DNA from: Gammaproteobacteria bacterium HGW-Gammaproteobacteria-13 | GTDB lineage: Bacteria; Pseudomonadota; Gammaproteobacteria; Pseudomonadales; Pseudomonadaceae | Direction: 5' to 3' | Length of the DNA stretch: 64,000 bases | Assembly (NCBI GenBank): GCA_002840155.1 | Contig: PGZH01000010.1 | Location: 62,001-126,000 of the forward strand | In this document: in pieces, positions 52,889-62,512 of the stretch | How the letters are laid out: the number at the start of each line of letters is the position of its first letter | Position numbering within the stretch: the first letter of the stretch is position 1 | Made by a program: the position numbers and the translations under genes | Notes under the pieces: generated by a model | Told to the model about the DNA's origin: nothing | Database searches by the model: none | Seen by the model: the letters and a program-made list of their open reading frames with translations, nothing else

Positions 52889-55800
52889 TCAACGCAGCAC
52901 TAGATGCCGGCTCAGCAAGGCGCGCAATGCAGCCGGCTTGACCGGCTTGGGCAGAAAGTCGAGGCCGGCGGCATGCACCTGAGCGATCAGCTCGGGGCGG
53001 CCGTCGGCACTGATTACCACGCCTGGTAGCGGCTCGCCCAGGCGCGTGCGCAGCCAGGCCATCAGTTCGGTGCCGGTTTCGCCGTCATCCAGGTGAAAGT
53101 CCACCAGCGCCAGCTGCGGCCGCACGTTTTCATTCAGCAGGTGTTCGCACTCCAGGCGATTGCGCGCCGTCCAGACCTGACAACCCCAGCGTGACAGCAG
53201 GCTGTGCATACCAGCGAGGATGCTGTCCTCGTTGTCGATGCACAGCACCTGAATGCCGGCCAGCGCCTCGCCATGCTGCTCGGGCTGGCTGACCAGCACG
53301 GGCGGCTCGGCATGCACGGCCAGGGGAATGGTGACGCTGAATACGCTGCCCTTGCCTGGCCAGGAGCGCACTTCCAGCTGGTGGCCAAGCACTCGGCACA
53401 GGCCGTCGGCAATCGCCAGGCCCAGGCCCAGGCCTTTTTCGGCGCGGGTCTGGTGGCTGTCCAGGCGCTTGAATTCCTCGAAAATCACCTTGCGCTTGTC
53501 GTCGGGAATACCCGGGCCGCGATCCCAGACTTCCAAACGCAGCTGCTGGCCGTTGCGGCGTACGCCGAGCAGCACGCGGCCTTTGGCGTAGCGGAAGGCG
53601 TTGGTCAGGAAGTTCTGCAGAATGCGCCGCAGCAATTTGATGTCGCTGTCGACCCGCAGTCGGCTACCGCGCAGGCGGAAGTCCACGCCGTGTTCGGCGG
53701 CCAGCACCTTGAATTCCGCCCCGAGGGTGTCGAACAGGTTGTTCAGCACAAAGGCGTGGCGATCCGGGGTGATGCGGCCGTTTTCCAGGCGCGAGATATC
53801 CAGCAGGTCGCTGATCAGGTCTTCGGCCGAGCGCAACGAGCTGTCCAGGTGGCGCACCAGCTCGCGAGCATCGGCGGGCAGGGCGTCGTCCTGATGGGAC
53901 AGGGCAGCGGAGAACAGCCGCGCGGCATTCAACGGCTGCATCAGGTCATGGCTGACGGCGGTGAGAAAGCGGGTTTTCGATTGGTTGGCGGCTTCCGCCA
54001 CGCCCTTGGCTTCGGTCAGCGCCTGGTTCAGTTGCGACAACTCTTGGGTACGTTCGCTGACCCGTTGTTCCAGGCCTTCGTTGGCGTCCTTGAGTGCGCG
54101 CTCTGCTTCGCGGAATTCGGTGATGTCGGTGAAACTCATGACGAAACCGCCACCGGGCATGGGGTTGCCGATCAGCTCAATCACCCGGCCGTTGGGGAAC
54201 AGCCGCTCGGAGGTGTGCGCGGTGCCCTGGCGCATCCAGTACAGGCGCTTGCTGACGTGCTCCTCAATATCACCGCCGCCGAGCAGGCCGCGTTCGGCGT
54301 TGAAGCGGATCAACTCGGCCACCGGCCGGCCGACATACACCTGGCCGTCGGGGTAGTTGAACAGCTCGATATAACGGTGGTTCCAGGCCACCAGGCGCAG
54401 CGACTGGTCGACCACGCTGATGCCCTGGGTGATGTTCTCGATGGCGCCCTGCAGCAGCGCACGGTTGAACTGCAGCACTTCCGAGGCTTCGTCGACGATG
54501 CGCACCACATCCTCGACCTGCATCTCGCGGCCTTCGATGGCCGCCTTGACCACCGCGCGGGTCGATGAGGCACCGAGCACACCGGCCAGCAGGCGTTCGG
54601 TGTGGGCGATCCATTCACTATTGGCGGTCTGGTTGGGGTCGAAGCCCTTGCCCTGGCGGTAGGCGAAACGCATAAAACTCTGCCGCGCGCGGTCTTCCCC
54701 GACAAAGCGATTGGCCAGCAGCAACAGGTCGCCGACCTGCACCGCGAGCATGCTGCGGTTGCTGGGTTTGTTGCCCAGGTCATGGCCGATAAAGCGCCCG
54801 GCCTGCCAATGTTCGGCCACCCGGGTGCGCGAGAAGTAGGAGACCCAGGCAAACAGCAGGAAGTTGCCGGCCAGCGACAGCACCACGCCACGGGTCAGCG
54901 GGTCGACCTGAAAACCAATCGGCCCATACAACAGGGTTTGCACCCCCGGCAAGGCATCCGCCGGCCAGCCCAGGCCGCGCGCCACCAGCGGCATGACCAG
55001 GGTGTAGAACCAGATCAGCGCACCGAAGAACAGCCCGGCAAACACGCCCTGGCGGTTGGCCTGCTTCCACACCAGCGCGCCAAACATCGCCGGGGCCAGC
55101 TGGCCGATGGCCGCGAAGGAGACCTGGCCGATGGTCGCCAGGCTGGCGTTGGAGCCAAGCAGGCGATAGCACACGTAAGCCAGCAGCAGGATCAGCACGA
55201 TGCTCACCCGGCGGGCGGTGAGCATCCAGTGGCGGAAGGCCTCGAACGGGCGTTCGGTGTTCTGCCGGCGCAGCAGCCAGGGCAGCAGCATGTCGTTGGA
55301 GATCATGGTGGAGAGCGCAACCGAGGCGACAATCACCATGCCGGTGGCCGCCGAGGCGCCACCGATAAAGGCCAGCATGGCCAGTGCCGGATGCGCTTCG
55401 GCCAGCGGTAGGCTGATCACAAAGGAATCCGGGGTGATGCCGGCCGGCAGCAGCATTTGCCCGGCCAGGGCGATGGGCACCACAAACAATGCGGCGAGGA
55501 CCAGGTAGGCGGGGAACACCCAGCGCGCCAGGCGCAGGTCCTTAGGCTCGATGTTTTCCACCACCGTCACATGGAACTGCCGTGGCAGGGCGATGATGGC
55601 GATCATCGCCAGGCCCGTCTGGGTCATCATCGCTGGCCAGTTCACCGTTTCTGCCCAGAAACCTTCCAATTCGGCGCTGGCCTTGGCCTGGCTGAACAGA
55701 TCCCCAAAACCGTTGTATAAGCCATAGGTGACAAACGCGCCGACGGCGAGGAAGGCCAGCAGCTTGACCAGCGACTCGAAGGCAATCGCCAGGACCATGC

Positions 55801-56365
55801 CGCGGTGGTGTTCGGTGACATCCAGATTGCGCGTGCCGAACAATATTGTGAACAGGGCCAGTACCAGCGACACGATCAGCGCGGTGTCCTGGGCGCCGGT
55901 GCCGTTGGCGCCTGCGCCGGCACCGCTGAGCAGGTTCACTCCGAGCACGATGCCTTTGAGCTGCAGGGCGATATAGGGCAATACGCCAACCAGGCAAACC
56001 AGCGCCACCACCACCGCCAGGGCCTGGGATTTGCCGTAGCGGGCGGCGATAAAGTCGGCAATCGAGGTGATGTTTTCCTGCTTGCTGATCATCACCATCT
56101 TCTGCAGCACCCAGGGCGCGAAGACCAGAATGATGATTGGCCCGAGGTAAATCGGCAGGAACGACCAGAGCTGCTCGGCGGCCTGGCCCACCGCGCCGAA
56201 AAACGTCCAGCTGGTGCAGTACACCGCCAGTGACAGGCTATACACCCAAGCGCGGATCTTCGGCGGCATGGGCGCGGCGCGGCGGTCGCCGTAGAAGGCG
56301 ATGGCGAACAGAATGGCCATGTAAATCAGCGCAACCGCGGCGATCAGCCCGCTAGACAGGGTCAT
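52889..56365 (-). CDS. Hybrid sensor histidine kinase with SSS transporter-like domain (CrbS/MxtR type)
   Basis: 1158 residues. Residues ~1-520 form a Na+:solute-symporter-like membrane domain (about 13 TM, GGASAATGMVIVASVALSTM), then a linker and a PAS domain (~640-760, GISVVDQSLRLVAWNHRYIE), a coiled coil, HisKA with the phospho-acceptor His in AVSHDLMQPLNAAR (~805), HATPase (NFLTNAFRYAKG; DRGPGIPDDKRK) and a C-terminal receiver with Asp in ALVDFHLDDGETG (~1088). The architecture matches CrbS/MxtR-type kinases that control acetate and carbon use in Pseudomonas and Vibrio. No response regulator gene is adjacent. ATG has GGAG upstream. Confidence 0.93.
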   Translation of the reverse strand: MTLSSGLIAAVALIYMAILFAIAFYGDRRAAPMPPKIRAWVYSLSLAVYCTSWTFFGAVGQAAEQLWSFLPIYLGPIIILVFAPWVLQKMVMISKQENITSIADFIAARYGKSQALAVVVALVCLVGVLPYIALQLKGIVLGVNLLSGAGAGANGTGAQDTALIVSLVLALFTILFGTRNLDVTEHHRGMVLAIAFESLVKLLAFLAVGAFVTYGLYNGFGDLFSQAKASAELEGFWAETVNWPAMMTQTGLAMIAIIALPRQFHVTVVENIEPKDLRLARWVFPAYLVLAALFVVPIALAGQMLLPAGITPDSFVISLPLAEAHPALAMLAFIGGASAATGMVIVASVALSTMISNDMLLPWLLRRQNTERPFEAFRHWMLTARRVSIVLILLLAYVCYRLLGSNASLATIGQVSFAAIGQLAPAMFGALVWKQANRQGVFAGLFFGALIWFYTLVMPLVARGLGWPADALPGVQTLLYGPIGFQVDPLTRGVVLSLAGNFLLFAWVSYFSRTRVAEHWQAGRFIGHDLGNKPSNRSMLAVQVGDLLLLANRFVGEDRARQSFMRFAYRQGKGFDPNQTANSEWIAHTERLLAGVLGASSTRAVVKAAIEGREMQVEDVVRIVDEASEVLQFNRALLQGAIENITQGISVVDQSLRLVAWNHRYIELFNYPDGQVYVGRPVAELIRFNAERGLLGGGDIEEHVSKRLYWMRQGTAHTSERLFPNGRVIELIGNPMPGGGFVMSFTDITEFREAERALKDANEGLEQRVSERTQELSQLNQALTEAKGVAEAANQSKTRFLTAVSHDLMQPLNAARLFSAALSHQDDALPADARELVRHLDSSLRSAEDLISDLLDISRLENGRITPDRHAFVLNNLFDTLGAEFKVLAAEHGVDFRLRGSRLRVDSDIKLLRRILQNFLTNAFRYAKGRVLLGVRRNGQQLRLEVWDRGPGIPDDKRKVIFEEFKRLDSHQTRAEKGLGLGLAIADGLCRVLGHQLEVRSWPGKGSVFSVTIPLAVHAEPPVLVSQPEQHGEALAGIQVLCIDNEDSILAGMHSLLSRWGCQVWTARNRLECEHLLNENVRPQLALVDFHLDDGETGTELMAWLRTRLGEPLPGVVISADGRPELIAQVHAAGLDFLPKPVKPAALRALLSRHLVLR

Positions 56366-56592
56366 GCAAACTCCGAAAACAAACTATAGGGGGCTGCCGG
56401 GGTCATATCTGGCAGCGCAGCGGCTGCCCAGAGCCTACCGCATATGATTTGTCCCAGTCTCGCAGCAAAGTGACGGTGCGTCAGGCACGACCAAGGTCGC
56501 ACTGGCGTAGAACTTGTTGCTGTTGTGGATTGTGCACACTTGCCGGCCCTGTTAGCGTGTCGCGCCTGCGACTCTGTCCGAGGAGGGACCCT

Positions 56593-57162
56593 ATGTTCAA
56601 GCCGCAACTGATTACCCTGCAACGTGGCGGATTGCGCATCGAGCCCATGGTCGATGCCGATATTCCGGCGTTGGTAAGTCTGGCCGAAGCCAATCGCGCG
56701 GAGCTGGTGCATATGAATGGCACCCAGCGTCTGGACTGGTACCGCGAAGGCCTGCTCGAACAGCGCGAGGGGCGCGCTTTGCCTTTTGCCATCCGCCTGG
56801 GTGAGCAACTGGTGGGTACCACCCGTTTTGCCGACTTTGTCAGCAGCCTGCCCGCCGCAGAAATCGGCTGGACCTGGCTGGACCGCAGCCAGCACGGCAC
56901 GGGCCTTAACAGCACCATCAAGTACCTGATGCTCAAGCACGCCTTCGAGAACTGGCGCATGGTCCGTGTGCAGCTGAAAACTGCGGCGAGCAACCTGCGT
57001 TCGCAACGCGCCATCGAAAAGCTCGGCGCGCAGCGTGAAGGCGTGCTGCGCAACCACCGCCGCCTGGCTGACGGACGCCTGGACGACAGCGTGCTGTACA
57101 GCATCACCGATCATGACTGGCCGAGCATCAAGCAGCAGCTGGAGGCGCGTTTCAGCGGTTGA
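56593..57162 (+). CDS. GNAT family acetyltransferase (RimJ/RimL-like)
   Basis: 189 residues. Seen: IEPMVDADIPALVSLAEAN, GWTWLDRSQHGTGLNSTIKY (CoA pyrophosphate loop region), VRVQLKTAASNLRSQRAIEK and GAQREGVLRNHRRLADGR, typical of N-terminal protein or small-molecule acetyltransferases of the RimL-like group. ATG 56593 has a perfect AGGAGG upstream. The stop is 3 bp before the AraC-type gene, so the two are co-transcribed. Confidence 0.9.
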   Translation: MFKPQLITLQRGGLRIEPMVDADIPALVSLAEANRAELVHMNGTQRLDWYREGLLEQREGRALPFAIRLGEQLVGTTRFADFVSSLPAAEIGWTWLDRSQHGTGLNSTIKYLMLKHAFENWRMVRVQLKTAASNLRSQRAIEKLGAQREGVLRNHRRLADGRLDDSVLYSITDHDWPSIKQQLEARFSG

Positions 57163-57165
57163 GGC

Positions 57166-57999
57166 ATGGCGCAGGCAGGTACCGAACAAACACGTTTCTG
57201 GCAGGCGCGCGAACTGGGCGGTATCGAACTGCTGCACGCGCACTATATCGAGCAGCGCTTTTCGCCCCATGTGCATGAAGGCTTCGTTTTCACGGTGATC
57301 GAGGAGGGGGCTCAGCGCTTTCGCCACCGTGGCAGCGAGCACCTGGCGCCGGCCGGCAGCATGGTGCTGATCAACCCGGATGAGTTGCACACCGGCTCCA
57401 AGGCCCATGACCAGGGCTGGCACTACCGCGGCTTCTACCCGGACAACGCGCAGGTGTGTGGTGTATTGGCCGAGCTGGAATTGGGTCAGCAGGGCATGCC
57501 GTCATTCGCCCTCAGCGTGCTGCATGACCCACAGCTGCATCGCCAATTCGGCAACCTGCACCAATTGCTGGACAGCCAGGCCTCAGCGCTGCAGCTGCAA
57601 ACCGCCTGGCGTGAGGCCATTCTGCTGCTGTTTCAGCGTCATGCGCGTTTGCCTGAGGGCCTGGCGCCGGGTGATGAACCGCGCGCCGTCAGCCGCGCCA
57701 AGGAATTGCTCAGCAGCCAGCTGGCGGCGCCGCCATCATTGGAGCAACTCGCGCAGGCTGTGGGCTTGTCGCCCTTTCATTTCGCGCGAGTGTTTCGCCG
57801 CGCTACCGGCCTGCCGCCGCACAGCTGGCTGATGCAGCGCCGTCTGGAGCAGGCGCGGGCGTTATTACGCAGTGGTTGTGCGCCGCTGAGTGTGGCGATG
57901 CAGCTAGGGTTTGCCGACCAGAGCCATCTAAGTCGGCAGTTCAAACAGGCCTATGGCGTGGCGCCAGGGCAGTATCGTCAAGCCAGCGCTGTTCGCTAG
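57166..57999 (+). CDS. AraC family transcriptional regulator
   Basis: 277 residues. N-terminal cupin-like sensor (FSPHVHEGFVFTVIEEGAQR, SMVLINPDELHTG) and C-terminal double HTH: PSLEQLAQAVGLSPFHFARV, FRRATGLPPHSWLMQRRLEQ and SVAMQLGFADQSHLSRQFKQ. This organisation is typical of regulators beside amino-acid exporters or acetyltransferases. Coupled to the GNAT gene; its stop overlaps the convergent gene's stop by 4 bases (CTAG). Confidence 0.9.
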   Translation: MAQAGTEQTRFWQARELGGIELLHAHYIEQRFSPHVHEGFVFTVIEEGAQRFRHRGSEHLAPAGSMVLINPDELHTGSKAHDQGWHYRGFYPDNAQVCGVLAELELGQQGMPSFALSVLHDPQLHRQFGNLHQLLDSQASALQLQTAWREAILLLFQRHARLPEGLAPGDEPRAVSRAKELLSSQLAAPPSLEQLAQAVGLSPFHFARVFRRATGLPPHSWLMQRRLEQARALLRSGCAPLSVAMQLGFADQSHLSRQFKQAYGVAPGQYRQASAVR

Positions 58000-58787
58000 C
58001 GCGTGGCAATCCATATCAGCAACCCCGCCTGAAACACGCAGAAGGCCACCAGGCAGGTGATGGTAAAGCGCAAGCCGCCGTCTTCGCGTTTGAACACTTC
58101 GATACGTTCTTCCAGCTTGCGCACCTTCACTTCCAGCTCGCGCAGGCTTTGATCGGCCTGTTGCAGCATGCTGGCGGCGTCCAGCAATTCGACGATCTGC
58201 ACCTTTTCCGTATGCCAGTCACCATGCAGCGAGCTGACGCGTGGCGCGCCGCACTGGGCCTTGATCTTCAGTGGGTCGAGGTATTCGACGACAAAGCCCT
58301 GGGCCTGCAGGCAGTGGTCGCGGCGGGCGCGGGCCTCTTCACTGAAGGCGTCCTTGCTGGGCAGTGTGGTATTGGCCACTTGATAGTGGGCGAAGTGCTG
58401 GCGTGCCCAGCTAATCCCCTGGGCCAGCATAAAACGCCCCAGACCACGGTTTTCCGGCTGCACCTGCAGGGCGCTGTCGGGGCCGAAACTGAGCAGGCGC
58501 TGCTCGTGATCGGCCCAGACCTCGAGGATGTTCTGCTCCTTGCGCACGCGCTGACCGGGGAGCTGCAAGGTCAGGCGTAGCAGGCTGTGCTGCTTGCCCA
58601 GGCGCTCGACGCGGCCAAACTGGATAAAACGCAAGGGCCGTGCGCCGGTATGGCGGTCAGTGGGCAGGGCGGCCAGACGCACCAGGCGAAAGTGTTCCGG
58701 CGGCAGATCAGCCCAGGGGTGGGCCTGCTCGACGACCTCCTGCGGGGCGGCGTCGGTATCGGTTTGTGGCTCTGGGCTGTCGGTCAT
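57996..58787 (-). CDS. Conserved hypothetical protein with coiled coil and C-terminal TM anchor
   Basis: 263 residues from ATG 58787 (58814 is also in frame). N-terminal acidic/proline-rich part, a globular middle with QPENRGLGRFMLAQGISWAR, then a coiled coil (SLRELEVKVRKLEERIEVFK) and a terminal membrane helix FTITCLVAFCVFQAGLLIWI, predicting a tail-anchored inner-membrane protein. The function is unknown to me. Followed upstream by the 141-bp inverted-repeat element. Confidence 0.8.
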   Translation of the reverse strand: MTDSPEPQTDTDAAPQEVVEQAHPWADLPPEHFRLVRLAALPTDRHTGARPLRFIQFGRVERLGKQHSLLRLTLQLPGQRVRKEQNILEVWADHEQRLLSFGPDSALQVQPENRGLGRFMLAQGISWARQHFAHYQVANTTLPSKDAFSEEARARRDHCLQAQGFVVEYLDPLKIKAQCGAPRVSSLHGDWHTEKVQIVELLDAASMLQQADQSLRELEVKVRKLEERIEVFKREDGGLRFTITCLVAFCVFQAGLLIWIATR

Positions 58788-58817
58788 TCGCGGCGATCCT
58801 GTGCGCGACATCATGTA

Positions 58818-58958
58818 AGAGCCTGTTCACAATCTGCTGCGCGTCGGCCCTGCTGCGTTAAAAACAGGCTCGGAATGCTCATTTACACCAGTAAACTCCG
58901 CTTCCTCGCCTGTTTTCGCCTTGCATGACTCTAGCTCGCGAGATCGTGAACAGGCTCT
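58818..58958. repeat. 141-bp element with 18-bp terminal inverted repeats
   Basis: Begins AGAGCCTGTTCACAATCT and ends AGATCGTGAACAGGCTCT; the two ends are inverted copies with one mismatch in 18. The interior has no ORF. The ends resemble a dispersed intergenic repeat I associate with Pseudomonas genomes; a MITE-like or large palindromic repeat. Confidence 0.75.
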
Positions 58959-58999
58959 AGCTGCTGTTTATCTCACTGCGCTTATCGGCCGCCGCTCGG

Positions 59000-59995
59000 C
59001 TAACTGGAGGCTGGCTTTTTGCCGCTGCGCTGGATGAACTGGACGATCTGCTCGCCCAACCCCTGTGCCAACGGTAGCCGAGGATTGTCATAGCTGGCCA
59101 GTTGCGCCGGTAAATCCAGTGCGCTGATGCGTAGCAGATGGTTCATTCCGGGGATGATCAGCAACTCGGCATCCGGCTTGGCCGCCTGCAGCGCCTGGGC
59201 ATCGGCGACGCTGACCTGGATGTCATGGCTGCCTTGCACGATCAGCGCCGGGATCTGCAGGCGGGCAAAGGCTTCACCTGGGTTCTGCCGCAGCAGCGAG
59301 ATCAAATAGGGCTGCACGCTGGGGCGAAACAGCACCTGCAACTCTTTGGGCACCTTGGGGCTGAATTGCCCGGCCAGCAGGCGGTCGAGTATTTGATTGC
59401 TTTGCGCCAACAGGTGCGGTGGCAGGCGCGCGGCCAGTTGCTCGCGCAGCAGCTGATCAATCGGCCTTGAGCTGCCGGCAATCGCCACCAGGGCATCGGC
59501 CTGGGCCTGCTCGGCAGCCAGGCTGGCAATCAGCGCGCCTTCGCTGTGGCCGATCAGTATTAGCCGGTCAAATGCCGGATCAGCCCTGAGCAGCTGCGCC
59601 CAGGCCACGGCATCGCTGACATAACCCTCGACACTGAGGTCGCGTTCATCCGGCGTGGCCGCGCGACTGGCGGCCACGCCGCGTTTGTCGTAACGCAGGC
59701 TGGCGATACCCTGTTTGGCCAGGCTCTGCGCCAGGCGCTTGAGGCTGTCGCTCTGGCCGCCTTTGGGGTTGTTGCCGTCACGGTCGGTGGGGCCGGAGCC
59801 GGCAATCAGCAGGGCGACGGCAACCGGTTTGGTACTGCTGGGCTTGAGCAGCGTGCCATGCAGGGTGCCCTGGCCTGTCTGCAAACGCATGGGTTGCTGC
59901 ACGCTGCTGTGTGCGGTGCTGCTCTGTGCGACGTCGGGGGCGGCTTGCAGCAGGGCGCTACAGAGAAGAAGAGGCAACAGAAGAACTCGGGTCAT
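59000..59995 (-). CDS. Secreted alpha/beta hydrolase
   Basis: 331 residues. Signal peptide TRVLLLPLLLCSALLQAAPD; alpha/beta-hydrolase fold with oxyanion-loop motif LLIAGSGPTDRDGNN, nucleophile elbow LIGHSEGALIA (Ser), acid in VQGSHDIQVSVADAQAL and catalytic His in IPGMNHLLRI. The GSGPxDRDGN motif is typical of bacterial periplasmic dienelactone-hydrolase-like esterases. ATG 59995 is preferred since the upstream extension lacks a signal-peptide shape. Neighbour of aroC, divergent from it. Confidence 0.86.
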   Translation of the reverse strand: MTRVLLLPLLLCSALLQAAPDVAQSSTAHSSVQQPMRLQTGQGTLHGTLLKPSSTKPVAVALLIAGSGPTDRDGNNPKGGQSDSLKRLAQSLAKQGIASLRYDKRGVAASRAATPDERDLSVEGYVSDAVAWAQLLRADPAFDRLILIGHSEGALIASLAAEQAQADALVAIAGSSRPIDQLLREQLAARLPPHLLAQSNQILDRLLAGQFSPKVPKELQVLFRPSVQPYLISLLRQNPGEAFARLQIPALIVQGSHDIQVSVADAQALQAAKPDAELLIIPGMNHLLRISALDLPAQLASYDNPRLPLAQGLGEQIVQFIQRSGKKPASS

Positions 59996-60157
59996 GGATA
60001 GGGACTGCCAGGGGTGAGTCGATTGGACGTTTATCCGCCCTGAAGGTTCGAGGATGATCTGTACGGACGCCACGGGTATACTCGCCGCCTTTACTCAAGT
60101 GGGGTTTTGCGCCGGCTGGCGTAGCCTCGGAGCTGATTTTCGCGGAGCGTTTTGCAC

Positions 60158-61249
60158 ATGTCCGGCAATACCTACGGCAAGCTGTTCACTGTCACCACCG
60201 CTGGCGAAAGCCATGGCCCGGCGTTGGTCGCCATTGTTGATGGCTGCCCGCCGGGGTTGGAGATTAGCCTGGAAGACCTGCAGCGCGATCTCGACCGGCG
60301 CAAACCAGGCACCAGCCGCCACACCACGCAGCGCCAGGAAGACGATGAGGTGGAAATCCTTGCCGGCATCTTCGAGGGCAAGACCACCGGTTGCTCGATT
60401 GGCCTGCTGATCCGCAACACCGACCAGAAGTCCAAGGACTACTCGGCGATCAAGGATTCCTTCCGCCCAGCCCACGCCGATTACACCTATCACCACAAAT
60501 ACGGTGTGCGTGACTACCGTGGCGGCGGCCGCAGCTCGGCGCGCGAAACCGCTATGCGCGTGGCGGCAGGTGCCATCGCGAAGAAGTACCTGGCCACTCA
60601 GGGCATCGTGATTCGCGGCTATATGAGCCAGCTTGGGCCGATTGAAATCCCGTTCAAGAGCTGGGAATCGGTCGAGCAGAATGCCTTCTTCAGCCCCGAC
60701 CCGGACAAGGTGCCGGAGCTGGAAGCCTATATGGACCAGCTGCGCCGTGATCAGGATTCGGTCGGCGCGAAAATCACCGTGGTTGCCGAGGGCGTGATGC
60801 CAGGCCTGGGCGAGCCGATTTTCGACCGCCTGGACGCCGAACTGGCACACGCGCTGATGAGCATCAACGCGGTCAAGGGCGTGGAAATCGGCGCAGGTTT
60901 CGCCAGTGTGGCGCAGCGCGGCACCGAGCACCGCGACGAGCTGACCCCTGAAGGTTTCCTCTCCAACAACGCCGGCGGCATCCTTGGCGGTATCTCCAGT
61001 GGCCAGCCGATTGTTGCCCATTTGGCGCTCAAGCCGACTTCGAGCATCACCACGCCGGGGCGTTCGATTGATATTCACGGCAACCCGGTGGATATCATCA
61101 CCAAGGGCCGTCACGACCCGTGCGTGGGCATCCGCGCCACGCCAATCGCCGAGGCGATGATGGCTATCGTGTTGATGGATCACCTGCTGCGCCACCGCGC
61201 GCAGAATGCCGATGTACGGGTCAGCACGCCGGTGCTGCCGCAGCTGTGA
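60158..61249 (+). CDS. aroC: Chorismate synthase
   Basis: 363 residues, the family length. Converts EPSP to chorismate using reduced FMN. Seen: [20 protein letters not shown], the three AroC signatures: [18 protein letters not shown], the [19 protein letters not shown]-terminal region, and [22 protein letters not shown] 60158 (TTG 60152 is also in frame). Supplies chorismate, on which the siderophore pathway also draws. Confidence 0.98.
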   Translation: MSGNTYGKLFTVTTAGESHGPALVAIVDGCPPGLEISLEDLQRDLDRRKPGTSRHTTQRQEDDEVEILAGIFEGKTTGCSIGLLIRNTDQKSKDYSAIKDSFRPAHADYTYHHKYGVRDYRGGGRSSARETAMRVAAGAIAKKYLATQGIVIRGYMSQLGPIEIPFKSWESVEQNAFFSPDPDKVPELEAYMDQLRRDQDSVGAKITVVAEGVMPGLGEPIFDRLDAELAHALMSINAVKGVEIGAGFASVAQRGTEHRDELTPEGFLSNNAGGILGGISSGQPIVAHLALKPTSSITTPGRSIDIHGNPVDIITKGRHDPCVGIRATPIAEAMMAIVLMDHLLRHRAQNADVRVSTPVLPQL

Positions 61250-61307
61250 TCAGCGCTGCTGCGCGGCCACGTGTGGTCCGCAACACGCTGCCGGGTTTGT
61301 GCTCAGC

Positions 61308-62459
61308 ATGAGCCCGGTTTTGCCGTACTGGCGTCTGTCCGGTTTCTACTTCTTCTATTTCTCGCTGCTTGGCGCCACCGCGCCGTTTCTCGCGCTGTAT
61401 TTCGATCACCTGGGGTTTTCTGCCGCGCGGATTGGCGAGCTGATCGCCATTCCCATGCTGATGCGCTGCATCGCGCCGAACATCTGGGGTTGGCTGGGTG
61501 ACTACAGCGGGCGCCGGCTGGCCATCGTGCGCTTTGGTGCGATCTGCACGCTGCTGTGCTTTGCCGGCATCTTTATCAGCCAGAGCTATGCCTGGCTGGC
61601 GCTGATCATGGCGCTGCATGCGTTCTTCTGGCATGCGGTGCTGCCGCAGTTTGAAGTCATCACCTTTGCCCATCTCAAGGAACAGGCGGCGCGCTATAGC
61701 CAGATTCGCCTGTGGGGCAGCATCGGCTTTATCGTCGCGGTGGTGGGGCTGGGCAAGCTGTTCGAGGTGCTCAGCCTGGACGCCTATCCCTGGGCGCTGA
61801 TCCTGATCATGAGCGGCATCGTGCTGAGCAGCTGGTGGGTGCCCAATGCCCAGCCGCAAATGCGCCCGAATACCCTGGAGCAGGGCGGCTTTCTGCAACA
61901 GTTGCGGCGGCCGGGGATTCTCGCCTTCTACCTCAGCGCCGGGCTGATGCAGTTGAGCAACGGCCCGTACTACACCTTTCTCAGTCTGCATCTGGAAGCA
62001 CTCGGCTATTCGCGTGGGGTGATTGGCCAGCTATGGGCGTTGGGCGTGCTGGCCGAAATCGTGCTGTTTATGGTTATGGCCAGGTTGCTGGCGCGCTATT
62101 CCCTGCGTACCGTGCTGCTGGCGAGCTTTCTGATTACTGCCGTGCGCTGGTTGTTGCTGGGTAACCTGGCTGGGCATCTGCCGGTGCTGCTGTTTGCCCA
62201 GTTGATGCACGCCGCAACCTTTGGCAGTTTCCATGCAGCGGCCATGCATTTTGTTCAGCGCAGCTTTGCCGACCGCCAGCAGGGGCAAGGCCAGGCCTTG
62301 TATGCCGCTTTGGCGGGAGTGGGCGGGGCACTGGGCGCGCTGTATTCCGGTTACAGCTGGCACAGCCTCGGCGCCGCCTGGACCTTTGCCATCGCCAGCC
62401 TGATTGCCCTGGCTGCTGCGGTAATTACCGCGCGTTATATGCGTGATGAACGGCCCTAG
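61308..62459 (+). CDS. MFS transporter (HcaT/MFS_1-like group)
   Basis: 383 residues, 12 TM. Seen: SGFYFFYFSLLGATAPFLAL near the N-terminus and GSIGFIVAVVGLGKLFEVLS, features of the phenylpropionate-permease-like MFS subgroup found downstream of aroC in Pseudomonas. ATG 61308; a long upstream extension is not supported. 58 bp after aroC. Substrate unknown. Confidence 0.88.
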   Translation: MSPVLPYWRLSGFYFFYFSLLGATAPFLALYFDHLGFSAARIGELIAIPMLMRCIAPNIWGWLGDYSGRRLAIVRFGAICTLLCFAGIFISQSYAWLALIMALHAFFWHAVLPQFEVITFAHLKEQAARYSQIRLWGSIGFIVAVVGLGKLFEVLSLDAYPWALILIMSGIVLSSWWVPNAQPQMRPNTLEQGGFLQQLRRPGILAFYLSAGLMQLSNGPYYTFLSLHLEALGYSRGVIGQLWALGVLAEIVLFMVMARLLARYSLRTVLLASFLITAVRWLLLGNLAGHLPVLLFAQLMHAATFGSFHAAAMHFVQRSFADRQQGQGQALYAALAGVGGALGALYSGYSWHSLGAAWTFAIASLIALAAAVITARYMRDERP

Positions 62460-62512
62460 TTTTTATTTGCCGAATTGAACATCTGAATTAAAACCGTACG
62501 AGAGCCCTGACC

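Noticed and set aside
53204..54568. 454-codon plus-strand frame inside the hybrid kinase gene
   Set aside because: Antisense to clear HisKA/HATPase/REC motifs; low-complexity translation.
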